DNA of 51,949 nucleotides from an uncultured Endomicrobiia bacterium. Its GTDB lineage: Bacteria; Elusimicrobiota; Endomicrobiia; DTEH01. Each line of letters starts with the position of its first letter. Within the stretch, counting starts at the first letter, position 1. Below, in pieces: positions 1 through 8,926 of this stretch. The stretch is taken from positions 1-51,949 of the forward strand of contig CALFVX010000018.1 of NCBI GenBank assembly GCA_937928765.1, written 5' to 3'. A model generated the notes under the pieces. The model worked only from the letters and a program-made list of their open reading frames with translations, searched no databases and was not told the origin of the DNA. Position numbers and translations under genes: made by a program.

Positions 1-67
1 AAAGTTTAAAATAAATATTTTAAAAATTAAACTCTAAATTTAAAAAAATTCTAAAAAGGAGAAAAAT

Positions 68-1123
68 ATGACAAAAAAAATAAATAATTTTATATTAGTT
101 CTATGTTTTATTTTTTTAACATCATTATTTGCAGCTGTTGATAAGGTAATTGTAAAAGTTAATAATGAAAATATTTTACAATCTGACTTTGACAAACTAT
201 TTAAATCTGCTTTAGAGCAATATAAATTATTTTCTCAAAAAGAATTATCTGAAGAAGAACTGAAAAATCTAAAGCAAAAAATTTTAGAACAACTTATAAA
301 TGATAAATTAATTCTCCAAGAAGCAAAAAAACAAAATATAAAAGTTACAAAAAGAGAAATTGAAGAAGGAATAAAAACAGTAAAGTCGCGTTTCCCATCA
401 GATTCTGCCTTCCTACAAGAGTTAAGAAAAGAAAATCTAACAGAGAAACAATTTGAAAAACGAATAGAGGAACAGATTATGGTATTGAAACTTATTGATG
501 AAAAGATTAGAAAAAATATCAAACAACCAACAGAAACAGAAGCAAAAGAACTTTTTAATCAAATACTAAAAAATATAGAATACAAAAAAAGTTCTAAAAA
601 GACTACAAATTTAGAAACTCAAGATGATTTTACACTTCTAACACAGTTGGTAGAACGATTTTTTGATGAACAAGTAAGAGTAAGACATATCTTAATAAGA
701 GTTCCAGAAAATGCTACTCTACAACAAAAAGAAGAAACTAAGAAAAAAATTATGGAGATAAAATTAAAGCTTGATAAGGGAGAAGATTTTTCAACTTTAG
801 CACAAAAATATTCTGAAGATCCAGGAAGTAAAGATCGTGGCGGAGACATAGGATTTATAGCCAGAGGTGACACTGTAGAAGAGTTTGAAAAAGTAGCGTT
901 TTCTTTAAAAGAAGGACAGACAAGCAATATAGTAGAAACAATATATGGATTTCATATAATAAAAGTAATAGAGAAAAGAAACAAAAGAAAACCTGATTTC
1001 GAAACAATAAAGGAGGATTTACTACAATATCTTGCAAGAAAAAATGCTGAAAAATATTACGAAGATTATGTTGAAAATTTAAAAAAATCAGCAAAGATTG
1101 AGTATCTTGAAAATATAAAATAA
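68..1123 (+). CDS. SurA-like periplasmic peptidyl-prolyl isomerase (SurA_N plus one PpiC domain)
   Basis: This 351-residue protein is probably a chaperone and prolyl isomerase that helps exported or outer-membrane proteins fold in the periplasm. Residues 1-23 form a signal peptide: a Lys-rich start, a hydrophobic core, then LFAA. Residues about 25-170 are helical and charged, like the SurA N-terminal chaperone region. Residues about 203-303 form one parvulin (PpiC) domain, recognisable by VRHILI, the run FSTLAQKYSEDPGSKDRGGD, and GFHIIKV. E. coli SurA has two parvulin domains, so this is the shorter one-domain form. The ATG at 68 has a good Shine-Dalgarno (AAAGGAG, 55-61). The adjacent pdxA echoes the surA-pdxA order of E. 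coli. PrsA or a SurA-like name would also fit; the fold is secure and the exact orthology is not. Confidence 0.88.
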   Translation: MTKKINNFILVLCFIFLTSLFAAVDKVIVKVNNENILQSDFDKLFKSALEQYKLFSQKELSEEELKNLKQKILEQLINDKLILQEAKKQNIKVTKREIEEGIKTVKSRFPSDSAFLQELRKENLTEKQFEKRIEEQIMVLKLIDEKIRKNIKQPTETEAKELFNQILKNIEYKKSSKKTTNLETQDDFTLLTQLVERFFDEQVRVRHILIRVPENATLQQKEETKKKIMEIKLKLDKGEDFSTLAQKYSEDPGSKDRGGDIGFIARGDTVEEFEKVAFSLKEGQTSNIVETIYGFHIIKVIEKRNKRKPDFETIKEDLLQYLARKNAEKYYEDYVENLKKSAKIEYLENIK

Positions 1124-1127
1124 TGAT

Positions 1128-2171
1128 ATGTTTAAAAAATGCATTATTACTTGTGGTGAACCTATAGGTGTAGGATATGAGATAATTTTAAAAATTATAA
1201 AATCTATAAAAGAAAAAAATATCTTGCCAATAGTAATAGGAAATATATTTTGGTTAAGTTATGTAGCAAAAAAAATTAAAATAGATATTTCATATCTTGC
1301 TATAGATAAAGAAGAAATATCTCAATCATTAAGTATTAGCTTACCTTCAAATAAGTTTTTAGCAATTAATGTATTAGAAGATACAAAAACTGTAAAGCAA
1401 ATTAAAAGTTATTCTGGTTTAATTTCTTTTTTAAGCTTAGAGTTCGCTTCAGATTTAATAAAAAATTTTATAAAAAACAAAGAAACTTTTGGTATTTTAA
1501 CAATGCCAGTTTCAAAAAATAAAATACAAAAACAAACTAAAAAAAATTTTTTAGGACATACAGAATATTTTGCTGAAAAATTTAATATTCCAAAGGATAA
1601 TATTTCAATGTTAATGTTAGCAAAAGATAAAAATAATCATAATACGATTTATAAAGTTTTACTTCTAACAAGACACATACCATTAAAAAAAGTAATAAGT
1701 GAACTTAAAGTAAAAAATGTTACCTCACAGCTAAAAAATGTAATAAATTTTTTAGCAAAATACGAAAATATAAAAAATTTAGAAGTTTTATTTTGTGGGT
1801 TAAACCCACATTTAGGCGAAAATGGCAAAATTGGTACTGAAGAAAAAACAAAACTTTCTTTTGTAGTCAAAAAATTAAGAAGTTATTTTGTTAAAAAAAA
1901 CATAAAAATAGTTTTTCCGATATTAACTGAACAAGCTTTTAAATATGCTAAAAGTAAAAATAATGTACTTATTGTATGTAATTATCATGATCAAGCAATG
2001 ATACCATTAAAAATATTATGTGAGCATAATATAGTAAATATAACTGTAGGATTGCCATTTATAAGAATATCTCCAGGTCATGGTACAGCAGAAGATATAA
2101 TGTTGAAAAACAAAGTTGATATTTCACCGAGTATTTTTTGTATAGAAAAACTTATCTCATACTTATCTTAA
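1128..2171 (+). CDS. pdxA: 4-hydroxythreonine-4-phosphate dehydrogenase PdxA
   Basis: PdxA oxidises 4-phosphohydroxy-L-threonine in the DXP-dependent pathway to pyridoxal 5'-phosphate, the cofactor of several enzymes in this window (DapL, ArgD, the decarboxylases). At 347 residues the length is normal. Visible motifs are GEPIGVGYE (residues 10-18, replacing the usual GDPxGIGPE), the metal ligands His144 (GHTEYF), His183 (TRHIPL) and His287 (NYHDQA), and GLNPHLGENG (about 224-233). The C-terminal block reads PGHGTAED where most family members have DHGTAFD, a small deviation. It starts 4 bases after the surA-like stop with no Shine-Dalgarno, so it probably depends on translation or transcription of the upstream gene. 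A PdxA2-type kinase-linked paralogue is less likely because of the surA context. Confidence 0.9.
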   Translation: MFKKCIITCGEPIGVGYEIILKIIKSIKEKNILPIVIGNIFWLSYVAKKIKIDISYLAIDKEEISQSLSISLPSNKFLAINVLEDTKTVKQIKSYSGLISFLSLEFASDLIKNFIKNKETFGILTMPVSKNKIQKQTKKNFLGHTEYFAEKFNIPKDNISMLMLAKDKNNHNTIYKVLLLTRHIPLKKVISELKVKNVTSQLKNVINFLAKYENIKNLEVLFCGLNPHLGENGKIGTEEKTKLSFVVKKLRSYFVKKNIKIVFPILTEQAFKYAKSKNNVLIVCNYHDQAMIPLKILCEHNIVNITVGLPFIRISPGHGTAEDIMLKNKVDISPSIFCIEKLISYLS

Positions 2172-2176
2172 ATTAA

Positions 2177-2635
2177 ATGATTTCAAATGTAGATAATATA
2201 GTAATTACAGAAGCTAAAGAAGAAAATTTACAACAAATTTATCAAATAGAAAAAGAAAATTTTAATTATTGTTGGAGTAAAGATTTTATTCTTTTTAATA
2301 TAAAACTACCAAAAAATTTAAAAAAATTTTTTGTTGCAAAAATAGATGAAAATGTTGTAGGATACATTGTTTGTTTAATCTCAGAAAAAACATCCCATAT
2401 TACTAATATCTCTGTAAAAAAAGAGTTTCAAAATTTAGGTATTGGTAGTAAATTAATGGATTTTATAATAAAAAATTTAAAAATAGAAAATTTCAAAAGT
2501 ATAATTTTAGAAGCCCGTGTAAGTAATTTAGCTGCTATATCTCTATACAAAAAATTTGGTTTTAAAGAAGTTCGTATAAAGAAAAAATTTTATCCTGATG
2601 GTGAAGATGCTATTTTTATGCAAAAAGAATTATGA
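2177..2635 (+). CDS. rimI: GNAT N-acetyltransferase, RimI-like (ribosomal protein S18 alanine acetyltransferase)
   Basis: This is a 152-residue single-domain GNAT acetyltransferase. RimI acetylates the N-terminal alanine of ribosomal protein S18 using acetyl-CoA. The sequence has the early IYQIEKENF stretch typical of RimI, the strand VGYIVCLI, the acetyl-CoA-binding loop QNLGIGSKL (the Q/R-x-x-G-x-G/A pattern, about residues 86-94), and the ending AAISLYKKFGFKEVRIKKKFYP with DGEDAIFM, which matches the RimI C-terminus. It starts 5 bases after pdxA with no Shine-Dalgarno. No tsaB or tsaD gene is nearby, although rimI often sits with them. Family membership is secure; the S18 substrate is inferred. 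Confidence 0.8.
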   Translation: MISNVDNIVITEAKEENLQQIYQIEKENFNYCWSKDFILFNIKLPKNLKKFFVAKIDENVVGYIVCLISEKTSHITNISVKKEFQNLGIGSKLMDFIIKNLKIENFKSIILEARVSNLAAISLYKKFGFKEVRIKKKFYPDGEDAIFMQKEL

Positions 2636-2729
2636 GTTATATTAAAAAGAGATAAATTTTTCTTTAATCAAACAGTCAGTTGAGAATTATTATTACAAAA
2701 AATTGAAAAGTTGAAAGGAGAAGTAATCT

Positions 2730-3908
2730 ATGGATATAAAATACAGTGAAAAACTTTTATCTTTACCTCCTTATCTGTTTATAGAACTAGATAAAAAGAA
2801 AAAAGAAATTCAACAAAAAGGTATTGATATAATTTCTTTAGGCGTAGGAGATCCTGATTTACCAACACCTAAACATATAATAGAATCAATGAAAAAAGCA
2901 ATTGAAGATCCAAAAAATCATCAATATCCTTTTGGCAGAGGAATAAAAGAGTTTTGTGTTGCTGTATCAAATTGGTACAAAAAAAGATTTAATGTTGAAC
3001 TAAATCCTGACACTGAAGTCTATTCTTTAATCGGTTCTAAAGAAGGTATTGCTCATCTACCATTAGCATTTATAAATCCTGGTGATTATGTATTAGTTCC
3101 TGAACCGGGTTATCCTGTGTATCAATCATCTGTTATATTTGCTGGAGGTAACATTTACTATATGCCTTTAAGAAAAGAAAATAAATTTTTTCCTGTTTTA
3201 GAAGATATACCTGAGTATATTTTGAAAAAAACAAAATTAATGTTTATAAATTATCCTAACAACCCTACTTCACAAGTTGCAGATAAAAAGTTTTTCCAAA
3301 AAGTGATATCTTTTGCAAAAGAACACAATATTATTGTTGTACATGATTGTGCATATTCTGAAATATATTTTAAAGATAATGAAAATGATAATACAATACC
3401 ACCAATAAGTTTTCTATCTTTAGAAGGAGCAAAAGATGTTGCTGTAGAATTCCATTCTTTATCAAAAACATATAATATGACAGGATGGCGTATTGGTTTT
3501 GTCTGTGGTAATAAAGAAATAATTTCTGGTTTAGCAAAAGTAAAAGATAATTATGATTCTGGCGTATTTACTGCAATACAATATGCTGCTATAACTGCTT
3601 TAGAAAGTTCGCAAGATTGTGTTGAAGAATCAAGAAAAATTTATAAAAAAAGAAGAGATGTTTTAATTGAAGGATTAAAAAAATTGGGTTTAAACTTTTT
3701 TTTTCCAAAAGCAACATTTTATGTTTGGTGTGAAGTTCCAAAGAATGAAACTTCAATGTCTTTTGCTGAAAAGTTAATATATTTAGGCGTTGTTTGCACT
3801 CCTGGTGTAGGTATGGGAAAAAGTGCTGAAGGATATGTAAGGTTTGCGTTGACTGTTTCTGAAGAGAGAATTAAAGAAGCAATTGAAAGAATTAAAAAAG
3901 TTTTATGA
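2730..3908 (+). CDS. dapL: LL-diaminopimelate aminotransferase DapL (class I/II PLP aminotransferase)
   Basis: DapL converts tetrahydrodipicolinate directly to LL-diaminopimelate with glutamate as amino donor, bypassing the succinylase or acetylase branch of the lysine and peptidoglycan pathway. The 392-residue protein is a fold-type I aminotransferase: SLGVGDPDLPTP near residues 36-47, NYPNNPTS (174-181), HDCAYSEIYF, and the PLP lysine Lys246 in SLSKTYNMTGWRIGF. The N-terminal KLLSLPPYLFIELDKKK block resembles the DapL group more than aspartate aminotransferases. The start has a strong Shine-Dalgarno (AAAGGAGA) after a 94-base gap, so it probably begins a transcription unit. Another class I aminotransferase specificity is possible. 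Confidence 0.82.
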   Translation: MDIKYSEKLLSLPPYLFIELDKKKKEIQQKGIDIISLGVGDPDLPTPKHIIESMKKAIEDPKNHQYPFGRGIKEFCVAVSNWYKKRFNVELNPDTEVYSLIGSKEGIAHLPLAFINPGDYVLVPEPGYPVYQSSVIFAGGNIYYMPLRKENKFFPVLEDIPEYILKKTKLMFINYPNNPTSQVADKKFFQKVISFAKEHNIIVVHDCAYSEIYFKDNENDNTIPPISFLSLEGAKDVAVEFHSLSKTYNMTGWRIGFVCGNKEIISGLAKVKDNYDSGVFTAIQYAAITALESSQDCVEESRKIYKKRRDVLIEGLKKLGLNFFFPKATFYVWCEVPKNETSMSFAEKLIYLGVVCTPGVGMGKSAEGYVRFALTVSEERIKEAIERIKKVL

Positions 3909-3933
3909 AGTTTTTTAAAATAAAATTTATTTT

Positions 3934-4443
3934 ATGGCTACTGTATACATTTCTGTTGGCAGTAATCTTGGAAATAGATATAAAAACATAAAAAAAGCTT
4001 TAGTAAAAATTAAAGATATTGGAAAGATAATAAAAACTTCTTCAATTTATTTAACCTCGCCTATTGAAAATTTTAATCAACCAAATTTCTACAATTGTGT
4101 AATAAAAATTAATACAAAATTAAAACCAAAAGAGTTGTTAAAAAAATTAAAAAGAATTGAAGAAATGTTAGGAAGAGACTTTTCTAAAAAAAGATACCAA
4201 CCAAGAGTTATAGATCTTGATATTTTATTTTATGGAAAAAGTATTATTAAAGAAAAAAATTTGGTTATCCCTCACAAAAAATTACATAAACGTAAATTTG
4301 TTTTATGGCCATTAAATGAAATTGCAAATAATTTTATTCATCCTAAATTTAAAAAGAAAATTTTTAATATAAAAAAATCGCTAGAATTTGATAAAGAGCA
4401 AAAAATTAAATTGTTAACACCTGCTTACAAAATTAAATTTTAA
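3934..4443 (+). CDS. folK: 2-amino-4-hydroxy-6-hydroxymethyldihydropteridine pyrophosphokinase FolK
   Basis: FolK (HPPK) transfers pyrophosphate from ATP to 6-hydroxymethyl-dihydropterin in folate synthesis. The 169-residue protein shows the family signatures: SVGSNLGNRYKNIKKAL at residues 7-23, the GRDFSKKRYQPRVIDLDILFY block with magnesium ligands Asp94 and Asp96, and VIPHKKLHKRKFVLWPLNEI near 111-130. It is cytoplasmic and slightly longer than the usual 155-165 residues because of a Lys-rich C-terminus. There is no clear Shine-Dalgarno. Its stop lies 9 bases from the end of the convergent carboxynorspermidine dehydrogenase gene. A second folate gene, fau, lies about 20 kb away. Confidence 0.93.
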   Translation: MATVYISVGSNLGNRYKNIKKALVKIKDIGKIIKTSSIYLTSPIENFNQPNFYNCVIKINTKLKPKELLKKLKRIEEMLGRDFSKKRYQPRVIDLDILFYGKSIIKEKNLVIPHKKLHKRKFVLWPLNEIANNFIHPKFKKKIFNIKKSLEFDKEQKIKLLTPAYKIKF

Positions 4444-4452
4444 AATAATCTA

Positions 4453-5694
4453 TTAAATTTCTTTTCTTTCGATTTCTTTTACTTCAATATATGTTTTTAA
4501 ACCATTTTTTGACAAAAGTTCTAAGAACGGATCAGGATCAAGTTCTTCAACATTTACCATCTTTTTAACATCCCATATGCCTTTTGCAACAAGTATACTA
4601 GCAACTACAGGTGGCACTCCTGCGGTATAACAAATTGCATGTGATTCAACCTCCTGCCAAACTTTTTGATGATCACATATTAAATATATTACCATCTCAC
4701 GATCTTTAGAATTTTTCTTACCAATAATAAAATTACCAATCCATTCAACACCAGTATAATTTGGTCCTGCTAATGAAGCTGGATCTGGTAATAATGCTTT
4801 TAATAATCTTAAAGGCACAACTTCTCTACCATCATGAGTTTTCACAACTTGGTGTGAAGTAAGTCCTAAATTTTTTAATACATTAAATACATTAAGATAA
4901 TGATCAGAAAAACCCATCCAAAACCTTATAGTATTTATATCAATGTTTTGTGATAAAGAATGTATTTCATCATGACCATTAAGATATGCAACATATTTAC
5001 CTAAACCTGGAAGATAAAATTCTTTCTTTATAGTGTGTATAGGTTCTGAAACCCATTTTTTATCTATCCAAACCCATGCTTTTATAAATTCTCTAAAATT
5101 TATTTCTGGATCAAAATTGGTAGCAAAAAATTTGCCATGATTGCCAGCATTAACATCTACAATATCTAATGTATCAATTTTATCAAAATAATGCTTTTGT
5201 GCATATGCTGTATATGCATTAACAACTCCTGGATCTGCGCCTACAGACAAAATTGCAGTAATACCTTTCTGTTTACAAATATCTTTTCTTTTCCATTCAT
5301 AATTTGCATACCATGGTGGATTTTCGCAAACTTTATCTACTTCTTCATGAATTGCTGTATCAAAATAAGCAGCATTTGTTTCTATACATGCTTGCAAAAC
5401 TGACATATTAAGATAAGATTGGCCAAGATTAATAACCATTTCCGATTCTGTTTCTTTTATTAGATTAACAACTGCGGGAATATCTAACGCGTTAATCTGC
5501 CGAGAATAAATTTTTTTTGAATAATCTTTTATATTTCCTTTTCTTTTAATACTTTCAATAATTCTATCGCACTTTTCTTTAGTCCTCGATGCAATACAAA
5601 GATTACCTAAAATATCGTTATTCATTGCAATTTTATGTGCTGCAACATGTGCAACACCTCCTGCTCCTATTAACAAAACATTTTTTCTTACCAT
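4453..5694 (-). CDS. Carboxynorspermidine dehydrogenase (saccharopine dehydrogenase family)
   Basis: This enzyme reductively condenses putrescine (or 1,3-diaminopropane) with aspartate beta-semialdehyde, giving carboxyspermidine (or carboxynorspermidine). The 413-residue protein starts with a Rossmann motif, VLLIGAGGVAHVAAHKIA (residues 6-23). It continues with the saccharopine-dehydrogenase-like core (SVGADPGVVNAYTAYAQKHY) and the block DVNAGNHGKFFATNFDPEIN, which is characteristic of the carboxynorspermidine group. On the minus strand the ATG is preceded by a strong Shine-Dalgarno, AAGGAGG. It lies 59 bases downstream of the decarboxylase gene, so the pair forms a two-gene operon read leftwards. 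The immediate neighbour, carboxynorspermidine decarboxylase, makes this role much more likely than true saccharopine dehydrogenase. Confidence 0.88.
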   Translation of the reverse strand: MVRKNVLLIGAGGVAHVAAHKIAMNNDILGNLCIASRTKEKCDRIIESIKRKGNIKDYSKKIYSRQINALDIPAVVNLIKETESEMVINLGQSYLNMSVLQACIETNAAYFDTAIHEEVDKVCENPPWYANYEWKRKDICKQKGITAILSVGADPGVVNAYTAYAQKHYFDKIDTLDIVDVNAGNHGKFFATNFDPEINFREFIKAWVWIDKKWVSEPIHTIKKEFYLPGLGKYVAYLNGHDEIHSLSQNIDINTIRFWMGFSDHYLNVFNVLKNLGLTSHQVVKTHDGREVVPLRLLKALLPDPASLAGPNYTGVEWIGNFIIGKKNSKDREMVIYLICDHQKVWQEVESHAICYTAGVPPVVASILVAKGIWDVKKMVNVEELDPDPFLELLSKNGLKTYIEVKEIERKEI

Positions 5695-5753
5695 ATATTT
5701 ACCTCCTTCTTCACTAAGTATTGCTAGTTATTAGAAACATTTTATTTTTCTTA

Positions 5754-6857
5754 CTATGACAAACTATAAAGATAATCTTCATATGTAAATTTTCTGACCA
5801 CTTCTATATTACCATTCAATCTTTTAACAACTATTGATGGCATCTGTAAACCATTAAACCAATTTTTCTTAACCATTGTATATCCAGCAGCATCCTGGAT
5901 TTTTATAATATCACCTACTTTTAGCTTTTTATTAAAATTATAAACACCGAATATATCTCCTGCAAGACAAGATCTACCTGCTATCATATATTTATACTTA
6001 GCATTTATAGAAGTATTAATTTTTGCTGGTGTTCTATAAATCAATAAATCAAGCATATGTGCTTCAGTAGAAGCATCTACAATAGCAATATCTATTTGAT
6101 TATGTGTAATATCAACTACCTTGGTTACTAACTCAGCAGTTTCTGTTATCACTGACTCACCAGGTTCAAGATATACCTGTAATTTAAATTGTTTAGAAAA
6201 CAACTTTAATTTTTTTGCAAAATCTTTCAAAGGATAATTTTTTTTAGTAAAATATATACCTCCACCTAAACTTACCCAATCAAGTGAAGAAATTATATCT
6301 TTGTATTCTTCAGATATATAATCCAAATTTTTAGAGAAATTTTCAAAATCGTCATTTTCACAATTAAAATGAAACATTGCACCTTTGATTAAATTTATAA
6401 CTTCTTTTAACTTCTCTTTATCTATCACCCCTAATCTTGAAAATTTTCTTGCAGGATCTGCTAAATCATAATGAGAATAGCTCACTTTAGGATTAATCCT
6501 TATACCTAACTCTTTATCCTTTATTTCATTAAAAAATCTTTTAAGTTGAGAAATAGAATTGAAAATTATTTTTGTTGCATATTTTTTAATTTCTTTAATT
6601 TCTTCTTTTTTATAACCAACACAATATGCATGTGTTTCTTTACCAAATTTTTCATAACCTAACCTTGTTTCATACAAAGAGCTGCTAGTGGTACCATCTA
6701 AATATTCTCGGATAAGTGGAAACACACTCCAGGTAGAAAAACATTTTAATGCTAGAACTACTTTAACATTTGCAAATCTTTTTAAATAATCTATTTTCTT
6801 TAAATTTTTTAATATCTTTTTTTCATCAATCAAATAATATGGTGTTTCTATTTTCAT
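5754..6857 (-). CDS. nspC: Carboxynorspermidine/carboxyspermidine decarboxylase NspC
   Basis: NspC is a PLP enzyme of the alanine-racemase-like fold type III. It decarboxylates carboxyspermidine to spermidine, or carboxynorspermidine to norspermidine. Residues 5-12 read TPYYLIDE, and the PLP lysine is Lys38 in LALKCFSTWSVFPLI, followed by GTTSSSLYE. The glycine-rich phosphate-binding segment is LGGGIYFTK, then LEPGESVI, and the C-terminal active-site block is RSCLAGDIFGVY. The length (367) is normal. The ATG is preceded by an AT-rich leader with no Shine-Dalgarno. A good promoter candidate lies only 11 bases before the ATG, so the transcript may be almost leaderless. It diverges from the arginine-decarboxylase-like gene. 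Confidence 0.92.
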   Translation of the reverse strand: MKIETPYYLIDEKKILKNLKKIDYLKRFANVKVVLALKCFSTWSVFPLIREYLDGTTSSSLYETRLGYEKFGKETHAYCVGYKKEEIKEIKKYATKIIFNSISQLKRFFNEIKDKELGIRINPKVSYSHYDLADPARKFSRLGVIDKEKLKEVINLIKGAMFHFNCENDDFENFSKNLDYISEEYKDIISSLDWVSLGGGIYFTKKNYPLKDFAKKLKLFSKQFKLQVYLEPGESVITETAELVTKVVDITHNQIDIAIVDASTEAHMLDLLIYRTPAKINTSINAKYKYMIAGRSCLAGDIFGVYNFNKKLKVGDIIKIQDAAGYTMVKKNWFNGLQMPSIVVKRLNGNIEVVRKFTYEDYLYSLS

Positions 6858-6868
6858 AGTTTAAAAAG

Positions 6869-6896
6869 TTTATAAAATTCTAAATTTTATTTTCAA
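6869..6896 (-). promoter_or_regulatory. Putative sigma-70-type promoter for nspC and the dehydrogenase
   Basis: On the minus strand, TTGAAA (6896-6891) and TATAAA (6874-6869) are separated by 16 bases. Each hexamer matches five of six consensus positions. Only 11 bases separate the -10 box from the nspC ATG, so the leader would be just a few bases long, which agrees with the missing Shine-Dalgarno. AT-rich DNA gives such boxes by chance, so this is moderate evidence. Confidence 0.5.
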
Positions 6897-6954
6897 CATT
6901 TTTTCAAAATTTTATTCTACTAAAGAATTTAGCATACTAATTTTTTTAAAAATA

Positions 6955-6983
6955 TTGACAAAATAAACTTAAAAATATATTTT
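6955..6983 (+). promoter_or_regulatory. Putative sigma-70-type promoter for the arginine decarboxylase gene
   Basis: A perfect -35 hexamer TTGACA (6955-6960) is followed after 17 bases by TATTTT (6978-6983). The predicted start near 6990 gives a leader of about 30 bases before the ATG at 7020. It lies back to back with the nspC promoter, about 60 bases away. The GC-containing perfect -35 in this AT-rich DNA makes it one of the better promoter candidates of the window. Confidence 0.55.
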
Positions 6984-7019
6984 AAATAGAAATTTTATTT
7001 AAAAAATAAACTAACTCAA

Positions 7020-8474
7020 ATGAAAAACAAACAAAATTCTACTCCATTATTAGATGTTTTGTTGTCCCGTGCAAATAGAAAAGTAATTTCTTTTCATACA
7101 CCTGGACATAAAAATGGCGCTGGAATTTTACAAAAATTACGAAATTTTACAAAAAGAAATGTCTACTATTTAGATGTAACAGTTTTTCCAGAAGTAGACT
7201 CTTTACATGATCCTATAAGTTGTATAAAATTATCGCAAGAACTTGCTGCAAAAGCTTATGGTAGCGAATACGCGTTCTTTTTAGTCAACGGTTCTACTGT
7301 TGGAAATATTGTAATGTTGATGTCAGCATGTGATCCCGGAGATTCTATAATACTTTCAAGAACATGTCATAAGTCTGTTTTATCAGGCATAATAATTGCA
7401 GGTTTATGGCCAATATGGGCACAACCAAAAGTTGATCAAGAAAGAGATGTAATCTATGATATTTCCTCTGAAGAAGTTAAAAAATATATTGAAAACTATC
7501 CAGAAACAAAAGCTGTTTTTATAACATCACCAAATTATAATGGTATTTGTCCAAACTTAAGAGAAATTGCAGATATATGTAATAAGAATAACAAAATTTT
7601 GTTAGTTGATGAGGCGCACGGACCTCATTTAAGGTTCCACCCAGAATTGCCAGTTTCCGCTTCTGAAACTTCGGCTGATATGTATGTAAACTCAATACAT
7701 AAAGTTTTATCTGCTTTAAGTCAAGCATCTATATTAAATTTTAACTCAAAAAAGATAGATCTAAAACGTGTAAAAAATGTTGTTTCAATGTTGCAGACTA
7801 CAAGTCCAAATTATTTTATCTTAGCATCTATTGATGCTGCAAGAATGCAGGTTGTAAAATACGGATATAAAGTATTTAATAAATTAATCAAATATTGCGA
7901 TGAAGCAAGAAATGAAATCAACAAATTACCAAATATGTTCGCTATGACAAGAAAAGAAATAAAGTCAAAATTTTACGATCTCGACTCTACAAAAATTACT
8001 ATAAATGTTACTAAAACAGGACTTACTGGTTACGAAATTGAAGATATTTTAGCAAAAGAATATAATATCCAAGTTGATTGTGCGGATATGTTCAATTTAA
8101 TAGCTATCACAGGTTTTGGTACATCAAAAGAAGATATTGAAAAATTAGTAGAAGCAACTATAGATATATCTAAAAAATATTCCGGTGAGAAAGAAACCTA
8201 TAAATTAGAATTACCACCTTTAGCTACTGAAGTTGTGATGTTACCAAGAGATGCTTTTTTCTCTTCAAACACAAAAAGAATAGAGTTAAACAATGCTATA
8301 GGCTATATCTCAGCACAAACATTAACACCATATCCTCCAGGATTGCCTATTTTGACTCCAGGAGAAAGAATCACAAAAGACACTGTAGAATATTTAAAAA
8401 GTTTAGCAGCTTATACTGTAAGAATTTCTGGTCAAGAAAGTAATGTTTTAAAAACAATCAAGGTTATAAAATAG
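7020..8474 (+). CDS. speA: Orn/Lys/Arg decarboxylase, arginine-decarboxylase (SpeA, Bacillus type)-like
   Basis: This is a PLP fold-type I decarboxylase of 484 residues, similar in length to Bacillus SpeA. It probably makes agmatine from arginine, the first step toward putrescine. The start holds FHTPGHKNG (25-33). DEAHG lies at 197-201, and the PLP lysine is Lys228 in SIHKVLSALSQASIL. The C-terminal domain ends with the family signature PYPPGLPILTPGERI. Lysine or ornithine specificity cannot be excluded from sequence alone. The arginine guess rests on the short Bacillus-like architecture without an N-terminal wing domain and on the divergent spermidine genes. No agmatinase or agmatine deiminase is seen in the window. 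No Shine-Dalgarno is visible before the ATG. Confidence 0.82.
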   Translation: MKNKQNSTPLLDVLLSRANRKVISFHTPGHKNGAGILQKLRNFTKRNVYYLDVTVFPEVDSLHDPISCIKLSQELAAKAYGSEYAFFLVNGSTVGNIVMLMSACDPGDSIILSRTCHKSVLSGIIIAGLWPIWAQPKVDQERDVIYDISSEEVKKYIENYPETKAVFITSPNYNGICPNLREIADICNKNNKILLVDEAHGPHLRFHPELPVSASETSADMYVNSIHKVLSALSQASILNFNSKKIDLKRVKNVVSMLQTTSPNYFILASIDAARMQVVKYGYKVFNKLIKYCDEARNEINKLPNMFAMTRKEIKSKFYDLDSTKITINVTKTGLTGYEIEDILAKEYNIQVDCADMFNLIAITGFGTSKEDIEKLVEATIDISKKYSGEKETYKLELPPLATEVVMLPRDAFFSSNTKRIELNNAIGYISAQTLTPYPPGLPILTPGERITKDTVEYLKSLAAYTVRISGQESNVLKTIKVIK

Positions 8475-8492
8475 GAAGGACAAGTATATTTT

Positions 8493-8915
8493 ATGAAAAA
8501 GAAAAAAAATATAAAAAAAATATTTAAGAAAAATAAACAGAAAAAAGACAAAAAAATTATAAAAATGGGGAAAATAGATAAAAATTTTATAGAATTATGT
8601 AAAAAAAGTTTATTAGAAAAATGCAATGAATTAAAAAACATAAATTATCAAAATGAGATTAACACCATACTTGATGTAGGCGATGAAGCTGACTTAGCAG
8701 GTAATGATTTAGGAAAAGAAATTTTTCATGAATTAAGTGATACACAAAAAAATCTGCTAGAACTTGTTATTTCAGCATTAGAAAAAATAGATAAAGGTAT
8801 TTATGGTATATGTGAGAGTTGTGGAGATATAATAGACAAAAAAAGGTTAAAGGCACTTCCTTGGGCAAGATATTGTCTTAAGTGTCAAAACAATTTTGAT
8901 AAATATAAAAAGTAA
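8493..8915 (+). CDS. DksA/TraR-family zinc-finger protein
   Basis: This 140-residue protein is a likely RNA polymerase secondary-channel regulator of the DksA/TraR family. Residues 1-30 are almost all Lys, Asn and Ile, unlike the rest. Next come a helical stretch with DVGDEADLAGNDLGKEI and a C4 zinc finger, GICESCGDIIDKKRLKALP continuing to CLKC, with exact C-x2-C-x17-C-x2-C spacing. This matches the general DksA-like proteins found in many anaerobes. The acidic tip of the coiled coil needed for ppGpp synergy cannot be judged here. The ATG at 8493 has an AGGA-type Shine-Dalgarno, and an internal Met at 8565 is an alternative. It ends 11 bases before the hydrogenase beta-like gene and may be co-transcribed with it. 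Confidence 0.8.
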   Translation: MKKKKNIKKIFKKNKQKKDKKIIKMGKIDKNFIELCKKSLLEKCNELKNINYQNEINTILDVGDEADLAGNDLGKEIFHELSDTQKNLLELVISALEKIDKGIYGICESCGDIIDKKRLKALPWARYCLKCQNNFDKYKK

Positions 8916-8926
8916 ATTTTTATAAA

